Assembly: GCF_012911935.1 (NCBI RefSeq)
Contig: NZ_JAAXLA010000005.1
Coordinates: 102,565 to 166,564, forward strand
Source: Pseudonocardia acidicola
Lineage (GTDB): Bacteria > Actinomycetota > Actinomycetes > Mycobacteriales > Pseudonocardiaceae
Direction: 5' to 3'
Length of the DNA stretch: 64,000 bases
The notes under the pieces are model-generated. The model saw nothing but the letters and a program-made list of their open reading frames with translations, did not search any database and was not told the origin of the DNA. The translations under genes were made by a program, and so were the position numbers. Shown here piece after piece: positions 41,947 to 50,642 of the stretch (positions are counted from its first letter, which is position 1; every line of letters begins with the position of its first letter).

Positions 41947-43905
41947 TCAGGTGGTCTTCCACTCCAGCGGGCACGCCGTGGGGACCGTCCAGTTGCCGGC
42001 CTCGCGGGCGGCGGTGAGCTCGGCGCGCCGCGCCTTGGTGGCCTCCTCGTCGATCGTGGTGTCGTCGGCGAACACCACGCCGTAGGCCTTCTCGGCGTAG
42101 GCGCGGGTGTGCATCGCATCGAGCACGTCGTCGAGGACGTCGGCGGCGGGTCGGGCGAGCGGGTCACCCCACCCGCCGCCGCCGCCGATGATGACCCGGA
42201 TGGCCTGGCCGGGCTTGAGGACGATGCCGGAGACCTTGGCGCTGGCGTACTTCGTACCCAGACCGAAGGTGCCGCCGTCAGGTGTCGGCACGCCCTTGTC
42301 GTTGAACATGCCGAACAGGGGCTGGGCGTTGCGCAGGTCGAACACGTCCAGGCTCGCCGGGTCCTTCGGGTCGAAGTCCGGAATGAGCCAGCCGTAGAAC
42401 GGCATGCCGCGTCCACCGCCCTTGGTGCCGGGGGTGCCGATGCGGGTGCGGTCGCCGGTGACGGTGATCGCCGTCTCCGACAGCGCGGTGATCGTGTAGA
42501 TCGCGCCGTTGCCGCCGCGGTGGTGGCCAGCGCCACCGGAGTCGGGCATGATCTCGTGCTGTACCACGACCAGCGGGGACTCGCGCTCGACGTGCTCCTG
42601 CACGGAGGTCCGGCAGTTGCCGATGGCCAGGGTGCAGAAAGTCAGGCCATCGCCCTTCCAGGTCGCGCCCCAGCCGCCACCGGCGAGGGCGAAGGACGCC
42701 CACGGGTTGCCAACGTGGCCGGGCCGGCCGTCGATGCCGCCGAGGGTGAGCATGCCCAGGGTCCCGGAGTCGCAGCCGATGGCCTTATCCCCGAGTGCCT
42801 TGCCCATGGCCTGCGCGACCAGGTTGACGATTCGGCCGCCGATGTCGACGTGGTTGGACACCGAGGTCGGCGGCAGGGAGCAGACCGCGCTGCCCGGGGG
42901 CAGGAGCGACTCGATTGGCCGGAGCGTGCCGCTGTTGACCGCTGAGGTGGGGTCGACGATGAACTTGATTCCCTCGATGCAGCGGGTTGCCTCGCACCAG
43001 GCGGTGCCGACGTTGCCCAGGGGCTGGCGCCCGGTGCCGGAGTAGTCGACCTCGATGGAGTCACCGCGCTTTTTCAGCGTCATCACCAGCGGGACCGACT
43101 CGTCGGTGACGCCGTCCTCGTCGATGACGTCCTCGGCCCGGTAGTCCCCGTCGGGGATCTCCCGAATGCCGGCGCGCATTGCAGCCTCGGTCATCTCCAC
43201 GCCGTAGATGGCGCCCTTGCGGACCAGTTCGTGGTCGTACTTGTCGATCAGCTCGCGCAGGCGGCGCTCCCCGATGACCAGACAGCCGTTGAGCGCACGG
43301 ACATCACCGAGCACGGAGCCGGGGACGCGGACGTTTTCGAGCAGGTAGTTGAACGCCGCCTTCACGGGCCGGTCATTCGCGTACAGCAGCGTGGGCGGGA
43401 ACCGCAGCTGCTCTTCGAAGGCGGTCTGCACCCCGTTGGCGAAACCGCCGGGGATCGGCCCGCCGAGATCGACCACGTGTGAGGTGGAGTGCAGAACGAA
43501 CTCTGCCCGGCCGTTGATCCGGACCGGCCGCAGGATGTTGATGTCCGAGCAGTGGATGGAGCCCCGCCAGGGGTCGTTGACGAGGATGACGTCGCCGTCC
43601 TGGAGGTGCTCCTCGTCCCACTCGTTCATCGTGAAGTTGCAGATGTGCTGGGAGGTGAAGGCGTGTTGCATGCAGCCCTCCCAGCTCGCGACCATCTCCC
43701 AGCCGTTTTCGGTGCGCATGTGGATGGCGGCAGTGCAGTCGTTGATGTCGCGGACGATCGGTGAGAAGGCCGACCGCATGAGGGCCTGGTGCATGTCCCG
43801 GGCGACCTCGATGAGGCCGTAGCGGACGGTCTCCAGGTTGATCAGGTGCTGCGCGTCGCCCTCGGCCAGAGAGCGCGCGCTGGTGGGCTCGATCGTGGTG
43901 GTCAT
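41947..43905 (-). CDS. Hydantoinase B/acetone carboxylase alpha-type subunit
   Basis: 652 residues of the HyuB family: INLETVRYGLIEVARDMHQA at the start, VNDPWRGSIHCSDINILRPV and HVVDLGG for metal binding, GGGWGDPLARP near the end. The family forms complexes with HyuA-type subunits that use ATP to open hydantoins or oxoproline, or to carboxylate ketones. Its start overlaps the HyuA-type stop by 4 bases. The thiolase, ligase and SDR genes nearby argue for a ketone or related carbonyl substrate. Confidence 0.88.
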   Translation of the reverse strand: MTTTIEPTSARSLAEGDAQHLINLETVRYGLIEVARDMHQALMRSAFSPIVRDINDCTAAIHMRTENGWEMVASWEGCMQHAFTSQHICNFTMNEWDEEHLQDGDVILVNDPWRGSIHCSDINILRPVRINGRAEFVLHSTSHVVDLGGPIPGGFANGVQTAFEEQLRFPPTLLYANDRPVKAAFNYLLENVRVPGSVLGDVRALNGCLVIGERRLRELIDKYDHELVRKGAIYGVEMTEAAMRAGIREIPDGDYRAEDVIDEDGVTDESVPLVMTLKKRGDSIEVDYSGTGRQPLGNVGTAWCEATRCIEGIKFIVDPTSAVNSGTLRPIESLLPPGSAVCSLPPTSVSNHVDIGGRIVNLVAQAMGKALGDKAIGCDSGTLGMLTLGGIDGRPGHVGNPWASFALAGGGWGATWKGDGLTFCTLAIGNCRTSVQEHVERESPLVVVQHEIMPDSGGAGHHRGGNGAIYTITALSETAITVTGDRTRIGTPGTKGGGRGMPFYGWLIPDFDPKDPASLDVFDLRNAQPLFGMFNDKGVPTPDGGTFGLGTKYASAKVSGIVLKPGQAIRVIIGGGGGWGDPLARPAADVLDDVLDAMHTRAYAEKAYGVVFADDTTIDEEATKARRAELTAAREAGNWTVPTACPLEWKTT

Positions 43906-45989
43906 GCGGAGTGGTCGTCCTTTCGGTCCGAGACGATCCGGAGGATGCCGGCGGCGTCCTGGGTGGCCGAGGAGTCGGCGTGCACGACCGTGGTGGCGTA
44001 GTCCTCCACGATCAGGGCCGGGCCGGCCACCGGCTGGTCGACCGGCAGCAGCTCCCGGCTGTAGACCGGGGTGTCCGCGTGGGTGACGCCGTCGAGGCGG
44101 ACCGCGGCGCGGCGCAGGACGGGGTCGCCCTCACCGGCATGCGAGGTGTGCTTGGGCAGGGTGGCGCGCGGGGCACGACCGGTGACTTCCACCGTGGTGA
44201 TGATGATCGGCAGCTCCTCGGCGCTGAAACCGTAGCGCTGCTGGTAGAAGTCGTGCACTTGCCCGACCAGCTGCTTGACGCGCACGTCGTCGATCTCACC
44301 CGGCTCGATGTCAAGCCGGTTGTCCCAGGTCTGGCCCGAGTACATGGCGAAGATCGCGCGCTCGAAGACGATGTCCTCCTTCGCCGCGCCCTGAGTGTCC
44401 AGGCTGGCCGCCACCTGCTCCTCGAGTTCGGTGAACATGCCTTCCCAGTCGGTTCCGCCGTCCACAGACAGCACCGTCATCGGGGAGCGGGCAGTGGAGA
44501 CCCGCAGGTCGCTGGTCAGCAGACCGAAGGCGGAGAACTCGCCTGGGGCCTGAGGAACCACGACCTTGTCCACGCCCATCTCGCGGGCGACCTGGTGGGC
44601 GATCATCGGACCGGCCGAGCCGAAGGCGAGCAGCCCGAAGTCGCGCAGGTCCAGGCCGCGGTAGGTCGAGATGGAGCGGATCGACCCGGCAACGTCGGAG
44701 CACGCCAGCCGGTAGGCGCCGTCGGCGAGCTCCTCGACCGTCATCCCCAGTGGCTCGGCGACCGTCTTTAGCGCGGCGCGTGCGCGTTCGACGTCCAGTG
44801 TCAGCGCGCCACCGGCGAACAGATCGGGCTGGAGAATCCCGAGCACGACACAGGCGTCGGTCAGGGTGGGGCGCTCACCGCCGCGGCCGTAGCAGGCCGG
44901 CCCGGGCACCGAACCCGCGGACTCGGGCCCGACGCGCAGTGTGCCGACCGAGTCGATGTGCACGATGCTGCCCGCGCCAGAGCCCACCGACCCGACATCG
45001 ACCACCGGCATCGTCATGGTCAGGCCGAACTCGACCGCCCACGTGTCGGTCATCGGGGTGGTGGCGTCGCGGATGGCCGCCACATCGGTGCTCGTGCCGC
45101 CCATGTCCATGGTCAGCAGGTTGCGATCACCCGAGGCGCGGGCGAGGTCCACCGCTCCGGCGACACCACCGACCGGGCCGGAGACCAGCTGGAAGACCGG
45201 GGCCTTCGAGGTCTCCGCGACCGACCCGACGCCGCCGTTCATGGTCATCATCCATAGCGTCCCACCGAAGCCGGCGGCTTCCAGCGCGCCTTCCAACCGG
45301 TTCAGGTAGGTGGTGACGATCGGCCCGACGTAGGCGTCGAGCGCGACGGTGACGGTGCGCTCGTGCTCCTTGGTGACCGGGTAGATCTGGGAGGTCTGAA
45401 TGTAGACCCCGGGCAGCTCCTCGCGCAGGATCGCCGCGGCCTGCTGCTCGTGGGCCTGGTTGAGATAGGAGTTCAGGAAGCAGACGGCTACCGACTCGAT
45501 CCCGGCCTCGCGGATCTTGCCTGCGACCGCCCGCACCTGGGCCTCGTCGAGCGGCACGACCTCCTGGCCATCCCAACCGATGCGCTCACGGATGCCGTAG
45601 CGGTGACGTCGCTGGGCAACCGGACGCTCCTGGTGCGGACGCAGCCAGGTCGGGTCGTAGAAGTGGGGCCCGAACTCGCGGTCCATACGCCCGATATCGA
45701 GCAGATCGCGGTGTCCCTCGGTCGCCAGGAGCGCAACCGGGGCGCCCTGGCGACTGAGCACCGCGTTGATTCCCGACGTGTGCCCGTGCACGATCTCAGC
45801 GATCTCCCCGAGCGGGATCTCGAGGCCCTTGAGTGCGGCAAGCACACCCTTCTCGAGCTGTCCCCTGGTCGTGAGGACCTTATGATCGCGCGTTTCGCCG
45901 GTCTCACGGTGCATCGCGATGACGTCGGTGAACGTTCCGCCGACGTCGACCCCGACCCACCACGACCGGGTGGCGTCAGAATTCGCCAC
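43902..45989 (-). CDS. Hydantoinase A/acetone carboxylase beta-type subunit
   Basis: 695 residues of the HyuA/OxoP family with the N-terminal actin-like ATP site VGVDVGGTFTDVIA and the central DMGGTSTDVA phosphate-binding motif. The protein would activate substrate or bicarbonate with ATP together with the HyuB subunit. The GTG at 45989 follows AAAGGAG and is preferred over an upstream ATG 15 codons earlier. It is the first gene of the operon that runs to 37221, behind a long region with two operator candidates. Confidence 0.88.
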   Translation of the reverse strand: MANSDATRSWWVGVDVGGTFTDVIAMHRETGETRDHKVLTTRGQLEKGVLAALKGLEIPLGEIAEIVHGHTSGINAVLSRQGAPVALLATEGHRDLLDIGRMDREFGPHFYDPTWLRPHQERPVAQRRHRYGIRERIGWDGQEVVPLDEAQVRAVAGKIREAGIESVAVCFLNSYLNQAHEQQAAAILREELPGVYIQTSQIYPVTKEHERTVTVALDAYVGPIVTTYLNRLEGALEAAGFGGTLWMMTMNGGVGSVAETSKAPVFQLVSGPVGGVAGAVDLARASGDRNLLTMDMGGTSTDVAAIRDATTPMTDTWAVEFGLTMTMPVVDVGSVGSGAGSIVHIDSVGTLRVGPESAGSVPGPACYGRGGERPTLTDACVVLGILQPDLFAGGALTLDVERARAALKTVAEPLGMTVEELADGAYRLACSDVAGSIRSISTYRGLDLRDFGLLAFGSAGPMIAHQVAREMGVDKVVVPQAPGEFSAFGLLTSDLRVSTARSPMTVLSVDGGTDWEGMFTELEEQVAASLDTQGAAKEDIVFERAIFAMYSGQTWDNRLDIEPGEIDDVRVKQLVGQVHDFYQQRYGFSAEELPIIITTVEVTGRAPRATLPKHTSHAGEGDPVLRRAAVRLDGVTHADTPVYSRELLPVDQPVAGPALIVEDYATTVVHADSSATQDAAGILRIVSDRKDDHSA

Positions 45990-46182
45990 GGAAGCTCCTT
46001 TCCTTGGGCTTTGACGAGCGACATTGCCCGACACACGACATCACTCAGCTCGGGACACTCACGCACAGTCGCGCAGGCTCCCACCTTGAGGCATCGGTCG
46101 TGCGGCCGGATGAGCTGTGTTGCCTCCTCTGAACGCGCTCCACACCCGGATGTGAGTCGAACCGAATCTGCATCCAACGATT

Positions 46183-46196
46183 GGACATATCGGTCC
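46183..46196. promoter_or_regulatory. ACC-N4-GGT-like operator candidate before the carboxylase operon
   Basis: GGACATATCGGTCC, 12 of 14 positions equal to the symmetric form GGACCGATCGGTCC, about 190 bases before the HyuA-type start. Outer bases TT and AA extend the symmetry. Confidence 0.45.
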
Positions 46197-46318
46197 ATAA
46201 TCCCACGATCACGGTAGCCAGGTAGCCGACTGCCGTGCCGTCGCCCTGGAAAACAGCAGTTCACGGGCACCAGGATGCGTCGCGGTGGCGTTGAGCACAG
46301 TCGGACCATACTTGGTAC

Positions 46319-46332
46319 GGACCGATCGGTAC
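46319..46332. promoter_or_regulatory. ACC-N4-GGT operator candidate, second copy
   Basis: GGACCGATCGGTAC, perfect palindromic core ACCGATCGGT, the exact reverse complement of the site before the SDR/dehydrogenase unit. It lies 330 bases before the HyuA-type start, so it may act in looping or on a distal promoter. Confidence 0.5.
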
Positions 46333-46847
46333 AAGACTGAGATCTCACGATGCCCAGAGAGGTGACGGCCCAGGCGGGAAGGATGTGCCGCCTCGCCGCG
46401 TCGCCGGGGCGGTCCCGACCCGACGGGCCCGGAGCTTTCCGCGGGGCCGCACCTCGATTACCGCCTCCCGGCGACTGTCCGACCCCTGTCCCACCCCGCA
46501 TTCAGCGCCGTCTCAACGGGTCAGAGATCAGCACTCGACGATCCTGGAAAGGCCTCTGCAACCAGAATGTCCTCAACGGAAAACGGCGCAGTCGAACGGC
46601 CGTGAGAGCACGTCTTCGGGTGGCGGCGCAGCTTTCGCGGAGCGCGCGGATACTACGGCGCCGGTGTCGCGGACCCGAGAGCCGCGGCAGGTGTGAAACG
46701 TGGCGGGTTCTACCAGCGCAGCGGCGTGCAGGAGGATCTCCCAAGGGCGAAGCTCGGGCAGCGAGCTGTCACGCCCTCACGCCGAAGTACTTAGAATTCC
46801 CAACGGAATGAGGCTGGGAGGGCGGAGCGGGGTAGCCCCTATCGGCC

Positions 46848-46950
46848 ATGAGGAAGCGCCAGCAACCGCCGTGGCCCGTCCCGGATGGGCTGTGGGAGCG
46901 AGTCGAGCCGCTGCTGCCGCGGCGGATACGGCGGCGGTCCACGGCGGTGT
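46848..46950 (+). pseudogene. IS5-type transposase N-terminal scrap
   Basis: MRKRQQPPWPVPDGLWERVE followed by PLLPRRIRR is the N terminus of an IS5-family transposase. The similarity stops near 46940 and the DNA runs into the 3' end of the AraC gene on the other strand, so only about 30 codons remain. The upstream bases to about 46800 may be the matching IS end. Confidence 0.65.
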
Positions 46951-46961
46951 CTGCGGCTGGA

Positions 46962-48005
46962 TCAGCCCTCCGTCTGTCCTCTTTGGGCCCTCCTGGCCTG
47001 GGCCAGCGCCTCGGACGGCCGGATCCCGAACCGTTCCTTGTACTGGTGTGCAAACCGGCCGAGGTGAAAGAAGCCCCAGCGCATCGCGACGTCGGAGATC
47101 GTCGCCCCCGGGGCGCCGGCAAGCAGCTCGGCCCGGACGCGGTCGAGGCGGACCGAGCGCACGTACGCGGTCGGTGACATGCCGATCGAGTTGGCAAACC
47201 CGCGCTGCAACCCACGCGCGCTGGTTCCGACTGCCTCAGCGAGCTCGGCGACGGTCAGGGTCTCCTCCGGGTGGGCGTCGATGAGCTCCAGTGCTGCCCG
47301 CACGACGTGACGGCCTGCCGGCCGATCAGGTGCGTGCAGCAGCCCGCTGTACTCGTTGGGGATGGTCAGCAAGAGCTGGGTCATGACCAGCGATTCCAGC
47401 TGGTCGCGAGCCATGGGCATCGTGGAGATCCCGCCGGGGCGGGTCAGCTCTTCGCGCAGGAACCGCACCGCTGACAGCAATGCCTGGCCCGGGGCGCCGC
47501 TGAGGTCGAACCCCAGGTCGAACCGCACCGGTCGGTCGACGGCGCGGTTGATCAGGCGAGCCAGATGGGCCTCGAGTGACAGGCGCGGGAGCTTGAGTGC
47601 GTACTGCACCGCTTCCGGGCTCCAGCGGACAGTGAAGGGCTCCGAGGGGCCCAGGATCACGCCGCTTTCGCCACCGACCGTTGTCGCAGCCTCGCGACGC
47701 TGGCTGACAGCGGTGTGGCCGTGCAGCGTCATGTTGACGTGGTAGCAGTCCCGCATCGGAGGCACCGTCAGTTCCGCGTCCGCGCCGTAGATGCAATGGC
47801 CGACCGTCAGCCGATCTGATCGCAGGTGCCGCAACCGGAAGTCCAGCGGACTGCCGTCGCGGGTGCGCAGAGCATGCGGGATGTAGACCCGCGTGATGAT
47901 GTCGCGGGCCTGCTCGAGGTCCTGCGTTGCCAATACCTGCCGGCCGCCGGGATTGGAGTCGTCCGCCATGTCGGAGTCGGTCTTGTCGGCGACCTGCTTC
48001 ATCAC
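46962..48005 (-). CDS. AraC-family regulator (AraC_binding-like sensor domain)
   Basis: 347 residues. The N-terminal 220 residues form the NphR/XylS-like cupin-type sensor of this actinomycete AraC group (HCIYGADAELTVPPMRDCYH, GVILGPSEPFTVRWSPEAVQ). Two helix-turn-helix units occupy about 240-335 (LTVAELAEAVGTSARGLQRG, then SDVAMRWGFFHLGRFAHQYK). Such proteins usually activate aromatic monooxygenase or hydroxylase genes. It resembles the AraC protein at 49072 in architecture and motifs. Confidence 0.87.
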   Translation of the reverse strand: MMKQVADKTDSDMADDSNPGGRQVLATQDLEQARDIITRVYIPHALRTRDGSPLDFRLRHLRSDRLTVGHCIYGADAELTVPPMRDCYHVNMTLHGHTAVSQRREAATTVGGESGVILGPSEPFTVRWSPEAVQYALKLPRLSLEAHLARLINRAVDRPVRFDLGFDLSGAPGQALLSAVRFLREELTRPGGISTMPMARDQLESLVMTQLLLTIPNEYSGLLHAPDRPAGRHVVRAALELIDAHPEETLTVAELAEAVGTSARGLQRGFANSIGMSPTAYVRSVRLDRVRAELLAGAPGATISDVAMRWGFFHLGRFAHQYKERFGIRPSEALAQARRAQRGQTEG

Positions 48006-48277
48006 ACACCTCCCCAGCCAGGCCAGAGGCTAAAACCACGTGACCTGCGACACCATCCTCGATGCGGCTCGCGCTATCCGGAAAACGACACCCCTGACGG
48101 CCACCGGACAACCGTCGACCAGCAGCGACTTGACCGACGTAGACCCTCTTCACCCTGTCCGCCGACGGACATCCGGACCTCATCGGCGTCATCGACCCGG
48201 CCCTCGCTCGCCGCGCAGCGGCGCGAGCCGAGGGCGGCCGTCGGACGTCGCGGCAGTCCCCGGTCTCGGCGCCTGGG

Positions 48278-48775
48278 TCAGGTGGATGGCGCTGTGCCAA
48301 CGCCGTAACTCCCGCGGTGGAACAGCAGCGGGTCTCGTGTCTCATCGGAGCCCAGGGCCGTGACGCGGCCGAGCACGATGGTGTGGTCGCCTCCGGGGTA
48401 CTCGTGCTCCAGCGAGCAGTCGATCCATGCCGCGACCCCATCGAGAGTCGGGGCGCCGGACTCGGCAGCCGACCACACGACGCCGGTGAACTTGTCGGTC
48501 CCGGACCGGGCGAAAGCGACGCTGATCCGTTCGTGGTCGGCGGCGAGGACATTGACGCAGAACCGCCCCACCGTGTGGATCCGCGGCCAGGTCGTGGAGG
48601 TCCTCGAGGGGCTGAACGAGATCAAGGGCGGGTCAAGCGACAGCGAGCTGAAGGATTGGCAGGTGAAGCCCACCGGTCCGTCCGCGCTCATGGCAGTGAC
48701 GACAACGACACCGGATGCGAATTGACCGAGAACCGCCCGCATGCGGATCGGGTCGATGTGAGCTGGCACGTGCAC
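48278..48775 (-). CDS. Flavin reductase-like (HpaC/DIM6 family)
   Basis: 165 residues of the flavin reductase domain: FASGVVVVTAMSADGPVGFT, CQSFSSLSLDPPLISFSPSR for flavin binding, FCVNVLAADHE, and YPGGDHTIVLGRVTAL, with the GDH motif near the end. It would reduce FMN or FAD with NAD(P)H for a partner monooxygenase, for example one of the LLM enzymes of this window. Start chosen at the GTG at 48775 (48769 also possible); the open frame further up is antisense to the AraC promoter area. Confidence 0.83.
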   Translation of the reverse strand: MHVPAHIDPIRMRAVLGQFASGVVVVTAMSADGPVGFTCQSFSSLSLDPPLISFSPSRTSTTWPRIHTVGRFCVNVLAADHERISVAFARSGTDKFTGVVWSAAESGAPTLDGVAAWIDCSLEHEYPGGDHTIVLGRVTALGSDETRDPLLFHRGSYGVGTAPST

Positions 48776-49071
48776 GTCGCGGGCCCACCCTTCCTGATAC
48801 CCGGCCCGCAGGCTAGGCCTGGCCCCGCGGCGGCGATATCCCCCGCGCGCTGCAGGGTGTCCGCTCTGCGCCGCGCGGCGCAACAGCCGCTGTGGGGACC
48901 GCGCCTTCGGGTACGCAGGTCGAGGTGCTCTGAGCTGTGCGACAGCCGGGCACCTCCTGCACCTGAGTGGTGTTGCGGACGACATGTCCTGGCGCTGAGC
49001 GGATAGCACGGCGCAGTCGGCGCCTTTAGCGTCAAGCTCTACCCGGCGAGGAGGAGCCCGCGGAGGTAGCG

Positions 49072-50037
49072 ATGGATGTGCGAGAGGCCGAGCCCCTTGC
49101 TCGTTATCAAGCGATGCGCACGCGCGACGCGGACGAAGCCGAGCAGGTCGTCTCACGCGCGTACGTTCCGCACCACCTGCGGACCTGGGGGCCTGTGGAC
49201 GCGCGGCTGAATCTTGCCACGTCGAGCCGGCTCGCCTTCGGCTACCTGACCTACGGCGGCGAAGTCGAGCTTCGAGTGCCTCCCATGATCAGCTGCTACC
49301 ACTTGAACCTGACGGTGAGAGGGAAGACATCGGTTCGGCATGGGCGAGCCAACACGACAACGACCGGGGCGAGGAGCGGCGTACTGCTCTCCCCGCAGAA
49401 TGAGTCAGTACTGACCTGGTCGCCTGATGCCACCCAGTTCGCCGTGAAGATCCCGGTGGCCTCGCTTCGCGCGCAATTGTCGTGCCTGCTGCATGAGCCA
49501 GCCGAAGCTCCGTCGTGCGAGTTGCACCTCGACCTGACCGCGGCTGCCGGTACGGGGCTGCTGAGCGCGGCCACCTTCCTTGCCCATCAGTTGGACACCG
49601 GGGGTACGAGTGATCTGGTTCGCGAGCAGCTGGAGAGCTATCTGCTCACTCAGCTCCTGCTTGCAGCCGAGCACAGCTATTCGGCGCGGCTTCGCAACTC
49701 CACGACAGGCCCCGTCGGCCGCGTTCAGCTCGACGAGGCGCTCGACTACATCGAATGCCATCCCGAGCGTGCTCTGGGCATCGCTGAACTCGCAGCCGCG
49801 GTCGGAACGACTGCTGCTGCCCTTCAGGCCACCTTCGAGAAAGAGCTCGGGGTGCGACCGGAGGCCTATGTGCGTGACGTGCGACTCAACCGGGCGCACG
49901 CGCAGCTTCGGGAAGGGCGTCCCGGGGACTCGGTCGAGTCGGTGGCGCGCCGATGGGGCTTTGTCGACATCGCTCGCTTCCGTGCGGAGTACAGCACCCG
50001 CTACGGGGGGTATCCCGGACGACCGGCTCCCGGCTGA
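49072..50037 (+). CDS. AraC-family regulator, related to the one at 46962
   Basis: 321 residues with the same layout as the AraC protein at 46962: sensor domain with GYLTYGGEVELRVPPMISCY and GVLLSPQNESVLTWSPDATQ, then two C-terminal helix-turn-helix units (LGIAELAAAVGTTAAALQAT, ESVARRWGFVDIARFRAEYS). The ATG follows GGAGGTAGCG. It is divergent from the flavin reductase gene, a typical position for its activator. The two AraC genes probably arose by duplication. Confidence 0.87.
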   Translation: MDVREAEPLARYQAMRTRDADEAEQVVSRAYVPHHLRTWGPVDARLNLATSSRLAFGYLTYGGEVELRVPPMISCYHLNLTVRGKTSVRHGRANTTTTGARSGVLLSPQNESVLTWSPDATQFAVKIPVASLRAQLSCLLHEPAEAPSCELHLDLTAAAGTGLLSAATFLAHQLDTGGTSDLVREQLESYLLTQLLLAAEHSYSARLRNSTTGPVGRVQLDEALDYIECHPERALGIAELAAAVGTTAAALQATFEKELGVRPEAYVRDVRLNRAHAQLREGRPGDSVESVARRWGFVDIARFRAEYSTRYGGYPGRPAPG

Positions 50038-50417
50038 CAGAGGATCGATGGCGCACGCTGGAGGACCTCGGTGTCGGCCGCACCCCGGCCCGGATCCGCA
50101 CGATCGAGACGCGACAGCTTGCGACGGCCCGGATGGTCACCCATCCCCGGCGATTCCAGACAGCGGCGAACCGGAGCCGGACTCGTTCCGGGCCGTCGCC
50201 AGGAGGACATCACGTGACGCCCTGGGGATAGCTGGCGTCCACGCACATCTCGTAGCGTCGCTCGAGCATGGCGGCATGCCGTGGGTCGACGTGCACGTCC
50301 GCGAGCGGGCCCCGGGGGGTCATGCGGCGACACGACCGCGTCGCGACACGTGCGTCGGGTCTTGGGCGCCACGGCCGGCGAGGGCCCCGCGATGAGGATC
50401 GCTTCGAGGAGTTGACG
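50038..50417. other. Intergenic region, no gene seen
   Basis: No clear gene. A short minus-strand frame at 50218-50330 (PLADVHVDPRHAAMLERRYE) has some coding character but no start or family. Confidence 0.4.
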
Positions 50418-50642
50418 ATGACGCGCTCCACCAAGGACTGCCCCATCCCCACCACCGAGCAGCTCGCGGCCAGCCCCTCCCCGCACAACCTCCGCTATCT
50501 GCGCACTAAGCAGGAACGGATGGGCCACACCCTCAACCTCGACCCTGAAACCTCGGAGTCCGCCGTGCCTACCAGCCCCACTGCGTCTTCCCGACGCGCC
50601 ACCAGTGCTCCTCGCGTTGTTCAGCAGGGAGGGCGGCCGTGA
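50418..50642 (+). CDS. Small protein resembling the C-terminal end of GTP cyclohydrolase II
   Basis: 74 residues. The middle SPHNLRYLRTKQERMGHTL is very close to the conserved C terminus of RibA-type GTP cyclohydrolase II (NxRYLxTKxxRMGH), but no catalytic domain lies upstream. It has its own ATG after GAGGAG and its TGA overlaps the GTG of the alcohol dehydrogenase gene (GTGA). It could be a leftover of a ribA gene or a small protein kept for translational coupling. Not a working cyclohydrolase. Confidence 0.5.
   Translation: MTRSTKDCPIPTTEQLAASPSPHNLRYLRTKQERMGHTLNLDPETSESAVPTSPTASSRRATSAPRVVQQGGRP

Larger units (their letters stand above)
45990..46847. other. Long regulatory/intergenic region before the carboxylase operon
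   Basis: No credible gene. It contains two palindromes of the ACC-N4-GGT type (46183-46196 and 46319-46332) and ends at an insertion-sequence fragment. Confidence 0.55.
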
